DNA of 64,000 nucleotides from Nocardia albiluteola (GTDB lineage Bacteria; Actinomycetota; Actinomycetes; Mycobacteriales; Mycobacteriaceae): positions 186,001-250,000 of the forward strand of contig NZ_JAHKNI010000005.1 of assembly GCF_018860155.1 (NCBI RefSeq), given 5' to 3'. The position numbers and the translations under genes are program-made. This document shows, one piece after another, positions 18,442-27,256 of the stretch. The first letter of the stretch is position 1. Each line of letters starts with the position of its first letter. A model generated the notes under the pieces. That model saw nothing but the letters and a program-made list of their open reading frames with translations. It had not been told where the DNA came from and did no database searches.

Positions 18442-18804
18442 TCAACGGTCAGTCTCAAACCCTGTCCATAAGCCCATCCAGTCACCCTTTCCGGTCGGGA
18501 TCCACTCTCGCAGCATGCCGGGCACTTCGCCCGTCATGTCGATACCGGCACCATTCTGCCGAACAGGTTTGCCAGGATTGCGGATCATCAGCGCGTCCAA
18601 TCTCACCCAGACAGGCTTGGCTCCCTCGGTGATGCCGCGGAACGGGTCGATGACTGCTGGTTCCCAGCCCTCAACACGCTCCCCGGAATTCGAACTCACG
18701 TTCGATAGACTAGCAGTCGCGCGCGGTCGAGTGCAGAACCCAGGCATGTGTCCAACTCCGTTGACATCCTGGCATTGGATGATCTTGACCATGTCGGCCG
18801 TCAA
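18442..18804 (-). CDS. Hypothetical protein
   Basis: A 120-residue frame of ordinary composition (for example VWVRLDALMIRNPGKPV and VPGMLREWIPTGKGDW). No known domain recognised. It starts 41 bases after the zinc-ribbon-like gene upstream and may be co-transcribed with it. Confidence 0.4.
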   Translation of the reverse strand: MTADMVKIIQCQDVNGVGHMPGFCTRPRATASLSNVSSNSGERVEGWEPAVIDPFRGITEGAKPVWVRLDALMIRNPGKPVRQNGAGIDMTGEVPGMLREWIPTGKGDWMGLWTGFETDR

Positions 18805-18845
18805 AAGCGGCCTCGCGACCTTGTCGACCTTGATGTGCCGAACGG

Positions 18846-19061
18846 TCAGAGTGCGCCGTTCCAGTTCTGGTTATTCTGTTCGATCTGGGCTCGGCACGTG
18901 TCGCACAGCATCCACCGCCCCGCTTCGGCATCCTGCCCGCAAATCACGCACTGCCGCATTTCATCTGACACATCATGGATCGTAACGTGGGTCGCGACCG
19001 TGCCTCCCATTGGAAACAACTCGATTGGCGAGGTCATGGTCCGTCGTTGTACGCCCTTCAT
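18846..19061 (-). CDS. Small zinc-ribbon-like protein
   Basis: About 71 residues, with two CxxC pairs (CVICG and CDTC, 14-18 residues apart) that probably bind one zinc ion. The acidic stretch before it and the polar tail QIEQNNQNWNGAL look like a soluble small regulator or adaptor. The start is uncertain: ATG codons at 19061 and 19037 are both possible. Function unknown. Confidence 0.45.
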   Translation of the reverse strand: MKGVQRRTMTSPIELFPMGGTVATHVTIHDVSDEMRQCVICGQDAEAGRWMLCDTCRAQIEQNNQNWNGAL

Positions 19062-19531
19062 CGTGAGCACGGGGATGGGGTGCTGACGACTGCGAGCGCG
19101 TCGAGTTCGACAGGGTGCGGCTGAGGCCGCGTTGGCAGGACAGCGATGGAGCTCCAATAGTCCGGTTGGCTAGAACAATTGGAGTCGGGAGCGTCGTAGT
19201 GTCCGGGCGTGTCACGTTGAAGGGAGTGAATCACGGCAGGCGAATGTGCCTGTCGTGGAGGTGGTGTGGCGTGTTGGTGGCCGGTGGGCGTGTCACAGCA
19301 TTGGTTGCACGGCCCGACTCCACACCGGCGGGATTGCTCGCCCCACTCGACGTGGGCCCGCGGCGCAGCCACCTCGCCATGGCAGATTTCTCGGGCATCG
19401 CCAAAGTCAACGTACCGATCCCGCTATCGAAATCATCGGAATCTAACACCCTCAGACAGCAGCGCGGCTAACATACAACTCGCAACGCAAGGCGTTTGCC
19501 AACTGTGTATGTCGGTGCGGTATACCCGCAT
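19062..19531. other. Intergenic, no supported gene
   Basis: About 470 bases in which no frame looks convincingly coding on either strand. Confidence 0.35.
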
Positions 19532-19533
19532 TA

Positions 19534-19570
19534 GCTATGGCCACCACGTCCCCTTCGTGGTGGCCATAGC
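19534..19570 (-). terminator. Terminator of DNA ligase gene
   Basis: A perfect 15-bp stem (GCTATGGCCACCACG and its complement) with a 7-base loop, immediately beyond the stop of the minus-strand ligase gene. Confidence 0.7.
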
Positions 19571-19574
19571 CGTC

Positions 19575-20528
19575 TTACGAGGGCCATCCGATCGCGGAGA
19601 CGTCCACATCGCTGCGGACGCCTTTGAAACTCGGCTGCCGCAGCACACCGTCATCAGTCAGCTCCCTGAAGGCCACGTCCACGGCGATGACCGGGTCGCA
19701 CCAGTGGGTCGACCGTGCAATACCCGGTGGCGGCTCCACATCCAACGGAAGGTCCGGCCGTGCGATCTGATCGAGAGCGGCTCGGATGGCGTGGCGGCCA
19801 GCGTTGGTGAAGCCACTACCCACGCAGCCTGCGAACCGGAGCTGCCCGTCGAGTCGGCCGGCGAGTACGAGCGATCCGAGGCTGTCCTGATTGGCGCCGG
19901 TGCCATCCAACCATCCCGCGACAGCGAACGTCTCGACTTTCCGTAACGGCACTTTCAGCCACGCCCGTGAGCGCTGCCCGGGCCGGTAAGTGGAATCGAT
20001 TCGTTTCAGCACGATCCCCTCCAACGAGGCATCCGCGGCGATTCGCAGCATCCGCGCCGGATCTTCGCCGATCCAGGTCGGCGGTACACGGATCGGACCG
20101 CCATCGAGTTGCAGCTCATCCAGGCGCTCGCGACGCTCGAGATAGGAGAGGTCCATGACCGATTCGGTGGCGATTTCCAAGACGTCGAACACGAAATAAC
20201 GCACCGGCACCGCGGCCCGTAATGCGGTGGATGGTCGGGTGCCGAGCCTGTGCTGGAGCCTGCCGAAGCTCGGTGCGCCGGTTACCGGATTCGGCGCGAC
20301 GATTTCCCCATCGAGAACGAGGCCGGTGATACCTGGAAATGCTTCAGCAAGCTCCGGAAACGATAGCGTCATATCTCGTCCGTTACGGCTCCAAAATCTG
20401 GCACCGCCCCTCGATATCTGTGAAATAGCCCGTATCCCATCCCATTTCATCTCGATGGCCCACGCAGGATCCGGCCCCGGCGGCCGCTCGGAGACGGTCG
20501 CCAGCATCGGCACGACAGGCGCTGCCAC
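19575..20528 (-). CDS. ATP-dependent DNA ligase (stand-alone LigC/LigD-type)
   Basis: A 317-residue ligase containing only the adenylation and OB domains. Nucleotidyltransferase motif I is EMKWDGIRA with the lysine to be adenylated at residue 28; further motifs are LDGEIVAP, FVFDVLEI, LEGIVLKR and WLKVPLRK. Length and order match the short LigC-type or LigD ligase-domain proteins of actinobacteria used in backup end joining and repair. No Ku, polymerase or nuclease gene is adjacent, so a complete NHEJ cassette is not present here. Confidence 0.85.
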   Translation of the reverse strand: MAAPVVPMLATVSERPPGPDPAWAIEMKWDGIRAISQISRGGARFWSRNGRDMTLSFPELAEAFPGITGLVLDGEIVAPNPVTGAPSFGRLQHRLGTRPSTALRAAVPVRYFVFDVLEIATESVMDLSYLERRERLDELQLDGGPIRVPPTWIGEDPARMLRIAADASLEGIVLKRIDSTYRPGQRSRAWLKVPLRKVETFAVAGWLDGTGANQDSLGSLVLAGRLDGQLRFAGCVGSGFTNAGRHAIRAALDQIARPDLPLDVEPPPGIARSTHWCDPVIAVDVAFRELTDDGVLRQPSFKGVRSDVDVSAIGWPS

Positions 20529-20678
20529 ACGCGCAGCATATATTCAGCAACACGCCTTATTTCCAACCAGGCGCCCGTGGATCGTGCTGACTCCGGTTGT
20601 CGCGGTGGGGTTGGTTCTGCGCGGCGCGGTCTCGGTGCTGCGTACTGCGATATCGCAGCGCCGGGACTGACGGCTTCC

Positions 20679-20885
20679 CTACGCTGCGCACAGGGCGAGC
20701 GCAACGCGTTTGGGTTCGATGATGTTATCGTCTTGTTGGTCGATCAGGGCCCATCCGAGCATCCAGTGCAGGTAATGGCTCGCGGTGGGCCGACGGTCCC
20801 AGGTGGGTAGGTCGCGGATCGCGACCGACTGCGGCGTTCCTCCTGGAGCAGGCAGGGGTGGGTACGGCAGGAGTTGACGGACCAT
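20679..20885 (-). CDS. Small hypothetical protein
   Basis: A 68-codon frame (MVRQLLPYPPLPAPGG...) with sensible composition in its second half but no recognised domain. It could be a remnant. Confidence 0.25.
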   Translation of the reverse strand: MVRQLLPYPPLPAPGGTPQSVAIRDLPTWDRRPTASHYLHWMLGWALIDQQDDNIIEPKRVALALCAA

Positions 20886-21204
20886 CCTGTCGGGCAGATA
20901 CCCTGACCTCGAGTAAGAGCCAGTCGAGGTGGATGATTCGCGGATATCCCTGCGCCTCAGTGTATTTGGGTGGTTAATCGATTAAGATGGCCAAGGCCAT
21001 GACTGACATGGTGTGCGGGGGTCGTTGCGACAGTAACGTGGCGATCCATCCGTCCGAGGTGCCGTCTGGGTGGACGCACAGCTTGCGAACGCCGCCCTCA
21101 AGCCAGAAGCCGTTCCGCCAGGCCGCTTTGCCGAGGCCCAGTTGCCGACTACGGCAACCGGTGGAGGGTAATTATTCGATCCTTGCGCCATTCCGTGGGA
21201 CTCT
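20886..21204. other. Intergenic, no supported gene
   Basis: No convincing coding frame or structure seen; it adjoins the acetyltransferase remnant. Confidence 0.3.
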
Positions 21205-21435
21205 TCAGGGGGTACTGGTGAGTGCTTGATCCAGCACATTGCTTGGCCGGAGTCGTTGGGGGGCGGTCTTGTCACGTGGACCGATCCGGTCGAGGAGGAA
21301 CCCGGCGCGACGGGCGACGGCGGCGCTGCGACTGTTGGTGACGCCGCAGTGGATTTCGACGCGATCGATGCCTGGAAGGTCAAGGGCGATCTCGGTCAAG
21401 GAGGCCGCACCCGGCGAGCGGTGCGACGTGATCGG
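21205..21435 (-). pseudogene. Remnant of a GNAT (RimJ/RimL-type) acetyltransferase
   Basis: The reading frame contains the acetyl-CoA-binding C-terminal part of a RimJ/RimL-like N-acetyltransferase: LTEIALDLPGIDRVEIHC, then SRSAAVARRAGFLLDRIG. Both the N-terminal two thirds and the last strand are missing, and no proper start is available (the nearest is an internal TTG). It is therefore a decayed fragment. Confidence 0.6.
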
Positions 21436-21545
21436 CCCGGATGTGACTGACCAACGTATCTGTCACTGGCCAGGCGCGCCCACCGCCTACGAACCCGCCA
21501 CCGACGCACATCCCGTGTGGCAGGCCGCGGCAGCCGAAGCACTCC

Positions 21546-21758
21546 GTGCCTCACCTGTCTGCCACAGACGCCACACCCTCGCGACCCCCTGAGCCGCTAC
21601 CCATCACCGCAGACGATGAAGCCGACCTCCGCGCCCGAGCCCGCGAACTCCTCGCCGAGACCGGCTCCTACCCTGAGGTTGCACGCCGAACCGGCAAGAG
21701 CGACAGGACAATCCGACGCTCGGTGTCGCCCGAGAATGCAGCATCCTGCTCCGCGTGA
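21546..21758 (+). CDS. Small HTH-like protein
   Basis: A 70-codon GTG frame containing a helix-turn-helix-like stretch (ELLAETGSYPEVARRTGKSD followed by RTIRR). It may be a truncated regulator or replication-type protein. Its codon frame overlaps another open frame, so confidence is low. Confidence 0.35.
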   Translation: MPHLSATDATPSRPPEPLPITADDEADLRARARELLAETGSYPEVARRTGKSDRTIRRSVSPENAASCSA

Positions 21759-21832
21759 TCCTGGGCTTGGAGCGCAGTCGGCCAGTATCTTGTTCAGGCA
21801 CCACTCGTTGCCCAGGATCACGGGGAGATTTG

Positions 21833-22588
21833 ATGGACCAATGGAGCCAAGACCGTAGATACGCAAAGGAAAAGGCAAAGGTTCTGATGTAACAGAGCCC
21901 AAGCCTGCCTCTTGCGTTCTGGCTCTTCATAACTGGTGTCAGGCCCGACTTCGAACCGGCAACCCCAGCTGAAGCGCGGGCGTGGCTGGACTCCATCGAC
22001 ATCGCCATCCGCACGATATCTCCGAGTAACACAGACACAGACATTCTGGATTTGGAGATGACGCGCCAGGAGGGTCGCGGTTTCCTATTTGACCTTCGAC
22101 AGGAGGTCAACCAAAGCGCCGACGATCTCGCCGGAGCCTACAACTATCTTCGTGCCCGGCGGGCGCGTGTAGCAACGGCATTGGAGCGCTTGCTCAACAC
22201 GGAGCAGATGGAGGAAATAAGAGAAGCCGTCGAGTCCAAGGTCGACGACCCCCAGGCGCGTCAGGAGCTCACCGACTTGCTGTCCAAGCTCACGCAACAG
22301 CATGAGGAGCTAGCTGCCCAACTCCGAGAAAAAGAAGACGATGATGTCGCACTTGAGATTCGCAAGATCGAGATCCAAGAGCGCCGATGGAAGATGCGCA
22401 AGTCGATACTCGACCGCGAGCCAGCGGCTGTGCTCGTCGGTGCAGTGCTCCTTGCAGTTCTCACCGTTGCCCTGATCTTCGCTATGTTCTTCCACACCCC
22501 GGTGCCAGAGATTCTGTCCAGTGCGTTCCTGCTGATCTTGGGGTTCTTCTTCGGCCAAACCGCCAGTGGCAAAGGCAAATCCGGCTGA
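21833..22588 (+). CDS. Coiled-coil membrane protein; in-frame stop after codon 19
   Basis: From TTG 22052 (or ATG 22058) the frame encodes 178 residues: a charged coiled coil (about 10-115, rich in E/K/R/Q) and two membrane segments near the C-terminus (AAVLVGAVLLAVLTVALIF and a second ending LLILGFFFG). The same frame reads sensibly further upstream to a TAA at 21890, before which an ATG at 21833 with the strong ribosome site GGGGAG opens the 19-codon peptide MDQWSQDRRYAKEKAKVLM. Either the gene has a nonsense mutation or the short peptide is a leader with reinitiation. Function unknown; it precedes a caspase-like gene. Confidence 0.6.
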
Positions 22589-22954
22589 GGGCGGGCTGCA
22601 ACTAGGACGGCATCGCCTTCTGGACGAATCGCACCACCTCGTCGACGGTAAGCCCCACGCCGTCTGCCCGGCAGCGCCATCTCATGGGTCAACCGTCCCA
22701 CCCGCGGTCACCTGAACGCACGCACATGCCGCGAGCGGGACGGCCCCGAGCCAACGGCGATCCGGCCCATGCGCGCGGTGAGAGATGGCGCGGCCAAGTA
22801 ACAGATACGGCGATCAGTCACAGCCGATGCCGTGCCCAAATCGACGTGAAGTCTTGGCCAGGCCGGGTACGGTTCTGGCCCACGCTCAACGCGTACACCT
22901 CCCGAAATGAACGCCAGAGTTGTTGTCCTGTATTGCATTAGGAGGACACCCCCG
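22589..22954. other. Intergenic, mostly empty
   Basis: A 27-codon minus-strand frame (22603-22686, ending VDEVVRFVQKAMPS) reads like the tail of a protein. Otherwise I see only the AGGAGG site for the next gene. Confidence 0.3.
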
Positions 22955-23680
22955 ATGGATCGGAGTCCGGCACGCATGGCACAAACCACCTATGAGACGG
23001 TTCGAGTAGTCCAGATCGGCGAAGACAGGTTCGCTCGCTGGATCACCGAGACGATCCTTCCCCTGGCTCAGGGATTGTCCGCCTCCGGCAACGGCCGCCG
23101 ACGATTCGGTCACCGCGATCCCCGCCACCACGACGAGTTCGAACAGTTCGTCTCGCGTCCCCGCACCCCGGCCGAGGCCGCGGAGGCGCTTGTCATTCCC
23201 TCCGCGATCACCATCGTGGTTGGGCATGGAGGCTGGGGCGAGGGCCTGGACTGGCAATTGGGTAGCAGCCAGACCACCGCGGTGGTATCAATAGGCGATC
23301 TGCTGCAGCGCATCTCCGGACCGCTGAACACGCGCCTGCTGATCGTCGATGCCTGCAACGCCGATTCGGTTGCCGACCACTGGCGGAAGGTACTGCGCGA
23401 GGATGCGGTCCTGGGGACCGCCGTCGGCGCAGTAGGGCTCCCCTCCGCGACCAGGACGCTGACCATGCTGTTCACGACCCTGGCCGCAATACCTGGCGCC
23501 GCGCCACTGCGGCGGGACCAGATCATCGGTGCCATCGACACCACGCGGCGCTGCTTGCGATTGCAGGACGACCCTACGGAGCGCTGCCTGCGATCGCAGG
23601 ACGAGGAGACCGGCAACACCCACATCCGCGACAACGACCCAGCGCCGGGCAGCTTCTCCTGGCACTGGAAGCCCCAATAA
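22955..23680 (+). CDS. Caspase/CHAT-like clan CD protease candidate
   Basis: A 241-residue protein starting at ATG 22955 behind a consensus TTAGGAGGA site. The centre has the two hallmarks of clan CD cysteine proteases after hydrophobic strands: His-Gly in ITIVVGHGGWG (H91) and the nucleophile in LLIVDACNADS (C134), separated by about 43 residues. This spacing and the strand pattern fit a caspase-like/CHAT fold, but the overall sequence is diverged and the assignment needs a structure comparison. The C-terminal 40 residues contain a short repeat (RCLRLQDDPTE, RCLRSQDEETG). A coiled-coil membrane protein lies just upstream, a combination seen in some abortive-infection modules. Confidence 0.55.
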   Translation: MDRSPARMAQTTYETVRVVQIGEDRFARWITETILPLAQGLSASGNGRRRFGHRDPRHHDEFEQFVSRPRTPAEAAEALVIPSAITIVVGHGGWGEGLDWQLGSSQTTAVVSIGDLLQRISGPLNTRLLIVDACNADSVADHWRKVLREDAVLGTAVGAVGLPSATRTLTMLFTTLAAIPGAAPLRRDQIIGAIDTTRRCLRLQDDPTERCLRSQDEETGNTHIRDNDPAPGSFSWHWKPQ

Positions 23681-23700
23681 CCGATTCAGCTGCAGGGTGA

Positions 23701-24021
23701 TCACCCCGGCCTCTGGACTGGGCCGGTCGATCGGCGACCCCTGGACCCCACGCTGGCGGTCGGTTTGCGCCTGTCCGGCGGACCGTCACGAGTCAACATC
23801 CGCAACGGATTACGGTCCCGGCGCAGCTTCCCCACGGCCACAGCAGCAAAGGGAATATCGTCGGCGGCCGCGGTTCGCTGCTTGAGCGAGTCCGCTTGCC
23901 CGACCCACAACAGCTGCACCGGATCCGGACCGGCCCGCAGTTCCCGCGCAACAGAGAGCGCGGGGAATACGTGCCCTCCGGTACCACCCGCAATCGCTAC
24001 CCGCACAACGCCGCCTTCCAT
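23701..24021 (-). pseudogene. N-terminal fragment of a MurG-like glycosyltransferase
   Basis: From about 24021 to 23780 the frame encodes the start of a GT28/MurG-type enzyme: VRVAIAGGTGGHVFPALSVA with the diagnostic GGTGGH loop, then LLWVGQADSLKQR and AVGKLRRDRNPLRML. A complete MurG has about 360-410 residues; here homology stops after about 80 and the frame ends at 23701. The cell must have an intact murG elsewhere. Confidence 0.7.
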
Positions 24022-24171
24022 AATCGGGGTGCCGCAACGCGCTTGAGTCTGCCACCAGGTATCTAGCAGGCCGGCCACGACTTTCGCTTGCGGTGTGGAG
24101 CCGATGCTCAGAACCGGGTTCGCGCGCCGATCTCCGGGGTGGCGAACGTTCAGCAGCACGATGTCAGACAA

Positions 24172-25206
24172 TCACTGCGGCATTGGGGGTTCGTTCGATT
24201 CTGCGAGCGTGACTGTCACAAGGGCGGCCGTTGTGCTCTGGTCCAGCAAGACGAGGACCGCTCGTGCCTCCAACGATGTCCAACTGCCATCCAATGCTCG
24301 CACACGCACCCGTCCCTCACTGCGGCCCTCACGAAGGGCCTCAGACATCGCACGTGCAATGCCGATATCATCGGGGTGAATTGCGGGCGTCGGCTCGTCC
24401 TGCAGTCCTTCCCAGGCAATGCCAGGCATCGGCCGACCCATCCAACGCAGCAGTTGGAGCGTCCGTGCATTCATGATGACGCGGTACTCGCCTTCGTCGG
24501 CGGACGTGTCGAGCACTCGGTGCTCGAGGATTGTTACCGGTGGTGCCACAGGTGTCTCGGTCGCCGGCCCGATATCGTGTGTGATTCCACGCAACAACTT
24601 CTCGACCTTGGCATCTGGTCCGGTCTCGTAGACCATTCGGCAGGAGTAATGAGCAGCGCGGAGCTCGCCGTCCTGTCGTTGTATGGTCCATACCTGTTGG
24701 GTCTCGGCGCCATCCTCTGCTTGTACGAGCCGAGCCAACGAGTCACCTTGTTTGGCGTAATTCGGTGTCAGCGGTTCGGCGAATACGGCAGCGATCGAAT
24801 GCTCCCGAAGTGCATCGAATTCCTCGGGCGGATACCCCATGAGGGCAAGCAAATCATCACTCCGCCGTGACGTATCGGCGGTGAGGTCGAAAACCCATGC
24901 GCCAGCCCGGTCCCGCGGCGGGACGGCCTCGGTCGGGGGACCTGACCACAACATCACGCCGTGCAGATGATTCGGCGAAATCGCCAGCGGCACAGCGATA
25001 GTACGGCGGGTCCCATCAGCGGACACCCGGTCGACCTGCCGGTAAGTAGCGGCCGCCTCCGCGATAGCGACCCTGGCCTCGGCCAGCGTGGTTCGGTTCT
25101 TGATGATGCTATCCAAAGGCACGAACTTCTTCGGCGCCCGCCCTACCGCGATTACGGTGGGCCGCCGCCCCCGGAACATCTCGAGCAGCAGCCATTTCGT
25201 TGCCAT
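24172..25206 (-). CDS. PAS/GAF-like signalling protein of actinobacteria
   Basis: A 344-residue soluble protein resembling the mycobacterial/nocardial family annotated DUF5593/PAS. Two PAS-like parts are visible: about 95-185 (GAWVFDLTADTSRRSDDLLALMGYP) and about 225-335 (YRVIMNARTLQLLRWMGRP, then a PAS-style IHPDD motif and VRVRALDGSWTSLEARA). It has no kinase or GGDEF output domain, so it may sense and pass a signal by partner binding. It ends directly against the MurG remnant. Confidence 0.65.
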   Translation of the reverse strand: MATKWLLLEMFRGRRPTVIAVGRAPKKFVPLDSIIKNRTTLAEARVAIAEAAATYRQVDRVSADGTRRTIAVPLAISPNHLHGVMLWSGPPTEAVPPRDRAGAWVFDLTADTSRRSDDLLALMGYPPEEFDALREHSIAAVFAEPLTPNYAKQGDSLARLVQAEDGAETQQVWTIQRQDGELRAAHYSCRMVYETGPDAKVEKLLRGITHDIGPATETPVAPPVTILEHRVLDTSADEGEYRVIMNARTLQLLRWMGRPMPGIAWEGLQDEPTPAIHPDDIGIARAMSEALREGRSEGRVRVRALDGSWTSLEARAVLVLLDQSTTAALVTVTLAESNEPPMPQ

Positions 25207-25261
25207 GTCGCCCCCTTCAGCGATAGGTTTTCCATCATTCGAACGCTGTGCCGATGCCCCG

Positions 25262-26116
25262 TCATAGCTTTGGTCTTGAGATGAGCCGAAGGAACTCGCC
25301 GAAGTGCGGGCCAGCGATCCGGGCGGCGAGTTCGGTGCGACGGGCGTCTGCTCCGATCAGCACCCGGGCGCTACCGCGCTCGACACCCTTCAGGATTCGG
25401 CGGGCGGCTTCGTCGGCATCGGTCCGAGCGATGTGGTCCTCGAAGCGGGTGACGATCGCATTACGGTCGACGTCCGGCGCCAGCCACGCAGACCGCGAAA
25501 TCGGTGTCCGGACCCCGCCCGGATACACCGCGGTCACTGCAACATTCGTGCCCGCAAGCTCGGCCCGTAGCGATTCGGTGAAACCTCGCAGCGCGAACTT
25601 CGAGGCGCAGTATGGTGCGTGGTGCGCCGAGCCGATAAGACCCAAAGCCGATGACACGGTCGCGATCCGCGCTGGCTGGCCGGTGGCGATCAAGTGCGGC
25701 AAGAACGCCTTGACGCTGCGGACCACCCCACCGAAGTTGATGTCCATCACCGAATCGAAATCGTCATGCGGAGTTGCATCGACACTGCCGACGTGAAGGA
25801 TGCCAGCATTAGCGAGCAGCACATCGCAGCGGCCGAATCGGTCCACAGTGCGCCGCGCGAACTCTGCTACCTGTGCCTGGTCGCGCACATCGACCTCGAT
25901 GGCATCGACATCGCCAGGGGCTGTGCACAACTCGCGAGTCTCGTGTAGAGCTTCGCCACGTCGACCTGCTAACGCCAGCGAGGCACCACGACGGGAGAGC
26001 TCAATCGCCAGCTCGCGCCCGATTCCCGACCCGGCACCAGTGAGCGCAACGACCTGTCCGGCAAAGAAACTCGTCACTGGTCCTCTCGCTTGCGCTGCCC
26101 GCTCGAACAACGTCAT
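25262..26116 (-). CDS. Short-chain dehydrogenase/reductase
   Basis: A classical SDR of about 284 residues from the internal ATG at 26116 (an ATG at 26140 adds eight residues). The cofactor loop is TGAGSGIG, followed by LLANAGILH; the catalytic Ser is in ATVSSALGLIG and the YCASK motif provides Tyr and Lys, so the enzyme should be active. The TGAGSGIG loop with an Arg after it favours NADPH. Substrate unknown; no linked pathway. Confidence 0.85.
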   Translation of the reverse strand: MTLFERAAQARGPVTSFFAGQVVALTGAGSGIGRELAIELSRRGASLALAGRRGEALHETRELCTAPGDVDAIEVDVRDQAQVAEFARRTVDRFGRCDVLLANAGILHVGSVDATPHDDFDSVMDINFGGVVRSVKAFLPHLIATGQPARIATVSSALGLIGSAHHAPYCASKFALRGFTESLRAELAGTNVAVTAVYPGGVRTPISRSAWLAPDVDRNAIVTRFEDHIARTDADEAARRILKGVERGSARVLIGADARRTELAARIAGPHFGEFLRLISRPKL

Positions 26117-26561
26117 AGCGATCCCCCTATCCACGATCAACTACACCGGAGCCTACGACCGGCGCGCACTTTCCGCACGTCCATCCTTGGGTCTGCCGCC
26201 GCTACGGACGGGCTGACCAGCGATGGAACATGCTGGCCGTCAGCCGAAATCGTGGCCGCCGATCGCTATCTCCAACTGGCGGCGCGGAAATCTCCAATTT
26301 CATTGATAGGCAATGCTGCCCATGCACTTTCGCTGACCAGCACGGATCGGGATCGCAGAGGATGTGGCTCTGAGTTCGGTACTCGTCGCAGTCCGCTCCA
26401 AAGCTGTTGGTAACTGAACCAACACGCGTGCGCGTAACGCACGCGCACGCGGTGCTGGATGTCGAATCGCAACTTCGTGCATATCCTGGCGTACGGGGAT
26501 GCATTTCAACCATCCGCGCCAGGGTGCTCGCTGCGGATGCCAAATCGACGAGGAGTCCAGC
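26117..26561. other. Intergenic between SDR and lsr2
   Basis: About 445 bases with no supported gene. A perfect inverted repeat GCGTGCG-N5-CGCACGC at 26426-26444 lies 118 bases before lsr2 and could be regulatory. Confidence 0.35.
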
Positions 26562-26948
26562 ATGTCACGTCGGGTTCGCACTGTCATCGATGTCGTCGAT
26601 GACCTCACCAACGAAGTAGTTGACAACGCAGAAACCATCTCGTTCGGATACCGCGGGATCGCCTACGAGACCGACCTGATCCCCGATAGCGCTCGCCGCA
26701 TGGATGAAGCCTTCGCGCCGTTTCTGAAGAACGCGCGAAAGGTAGGCAGGATGGCCGGCAGCAAACCCCGCCGCGGCCGATCACCCGAATCGTCGGAGAT
26801 GAGGAAGTGGGCAGAAGAGAACGGCCACCACGTACCAGCCCGCGGCCGTGTCCCCGAGGCAGTAGCCGCAGCCTACCGAGCCCGTCACACGGCCCCGACA
26901 AGCAGATACGTGCCCGCCGAATCGGACCTGGATCAGACTATGGAATAG
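26562..26948 (+). CDS. lsr2: Lsr2-family nucleoid-associated protein
   Basis: A 128-residue Lsr2 paralogue. The N-terminal dimerisation half begins VRTVIDVVDDL and continues ETISFGYRGIAYETDL. The C-terminal DNA-binding half has EMRKWAEENGHHVPARGRVP with the AT-hook-like RGR that enters the minor groove. The start at ATG 26562 follows a GGAG site. Lsr2 bridges and silences AT-rich, often foreign, DNA. Paralogues of this sort on plasmids and integrated elements are thought to quiet the element and lower its cost. It marks the left part of the element-like region. Confidence 0.9.
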   Translation: MSRRVRTVIDVVDDLTNEVVDNAETISFGYRGIAYETDLIPDSARRMDEAFAPFLKNARKVGRMAGSKPRRGRSPESSEMRKWAEENGHHVPARGRVPEAVAAAYRARHTAPTSRYVPAESDLDQTME

Positions 26949-27035
26949 ACCCTAGAATAGGCCCGGGAACAGCCTTCGGGGTACGGCCTGGACAATGTCC
27001 CGATAGTTGTCCAGGCCGCAGTCCAGGGTCTATTC
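26943..27035. terminator. Nested inverted repeats after lsr2
   Basis: An outer perfect 11-bp pair (GAATAGACCCT at 26943-26953 and its complement at 27025-27035) encloses an inner perfect 11-bp hairpin (GGCCTGGACAA at 26985-26995, complement at 27007-27017). It overlaps the lsr2 stop codon, so it can end lsr2 transcription, but the nesting is unusual for a simple terminator. Confidence 0.6.
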
Positions 27036-27080
27036 GTATCCCTACGGAATACCCTATTCGCTACTCAATATGACACTGAC

Positions 27081-27210
27081 CTGTGGGTTCTCGGTTTGCC
27101 TCCGTTCTCTTCGTCCGCAAGCTCCCGATTTCTAGACCACCCTCACTCAGGAAAAGATTGAGTAAGGGTGGTCTAGAAACCAAGAACGGAGGCAAACCGA
27201 GAACCCACAG
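27081..27210. repeat. Two-tier 28-bp/21-bp inverted repeat
   Basis: Outer arms of 28 bp match perfectly (27081-27108 and 27183-27210, core GAACGGAGGCAAACCGAGAA). Inner arms of 21 bp (27129-27149 and 27159-27179) differ at one position and enclose a 9-base loop. The whole 130 bases could fold into one long hairpin with a 20-base bulge. No coding frame is supported. This could be a replication or transfer origin, or a small inverted-repeat element. Confidence 0.8.
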
Positions 27211-27256
27211 AACAACAAGGAAGGTAAGTAAATATACAAAGATCCACCTCCCCCTG

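Noticed and set aside
19575..20528. Complete NHEJ (Ku/LigD) system
   Set aside because: Only the ligase is present; no Ku or LigD polymerase/nuclease sequence was found nearby.
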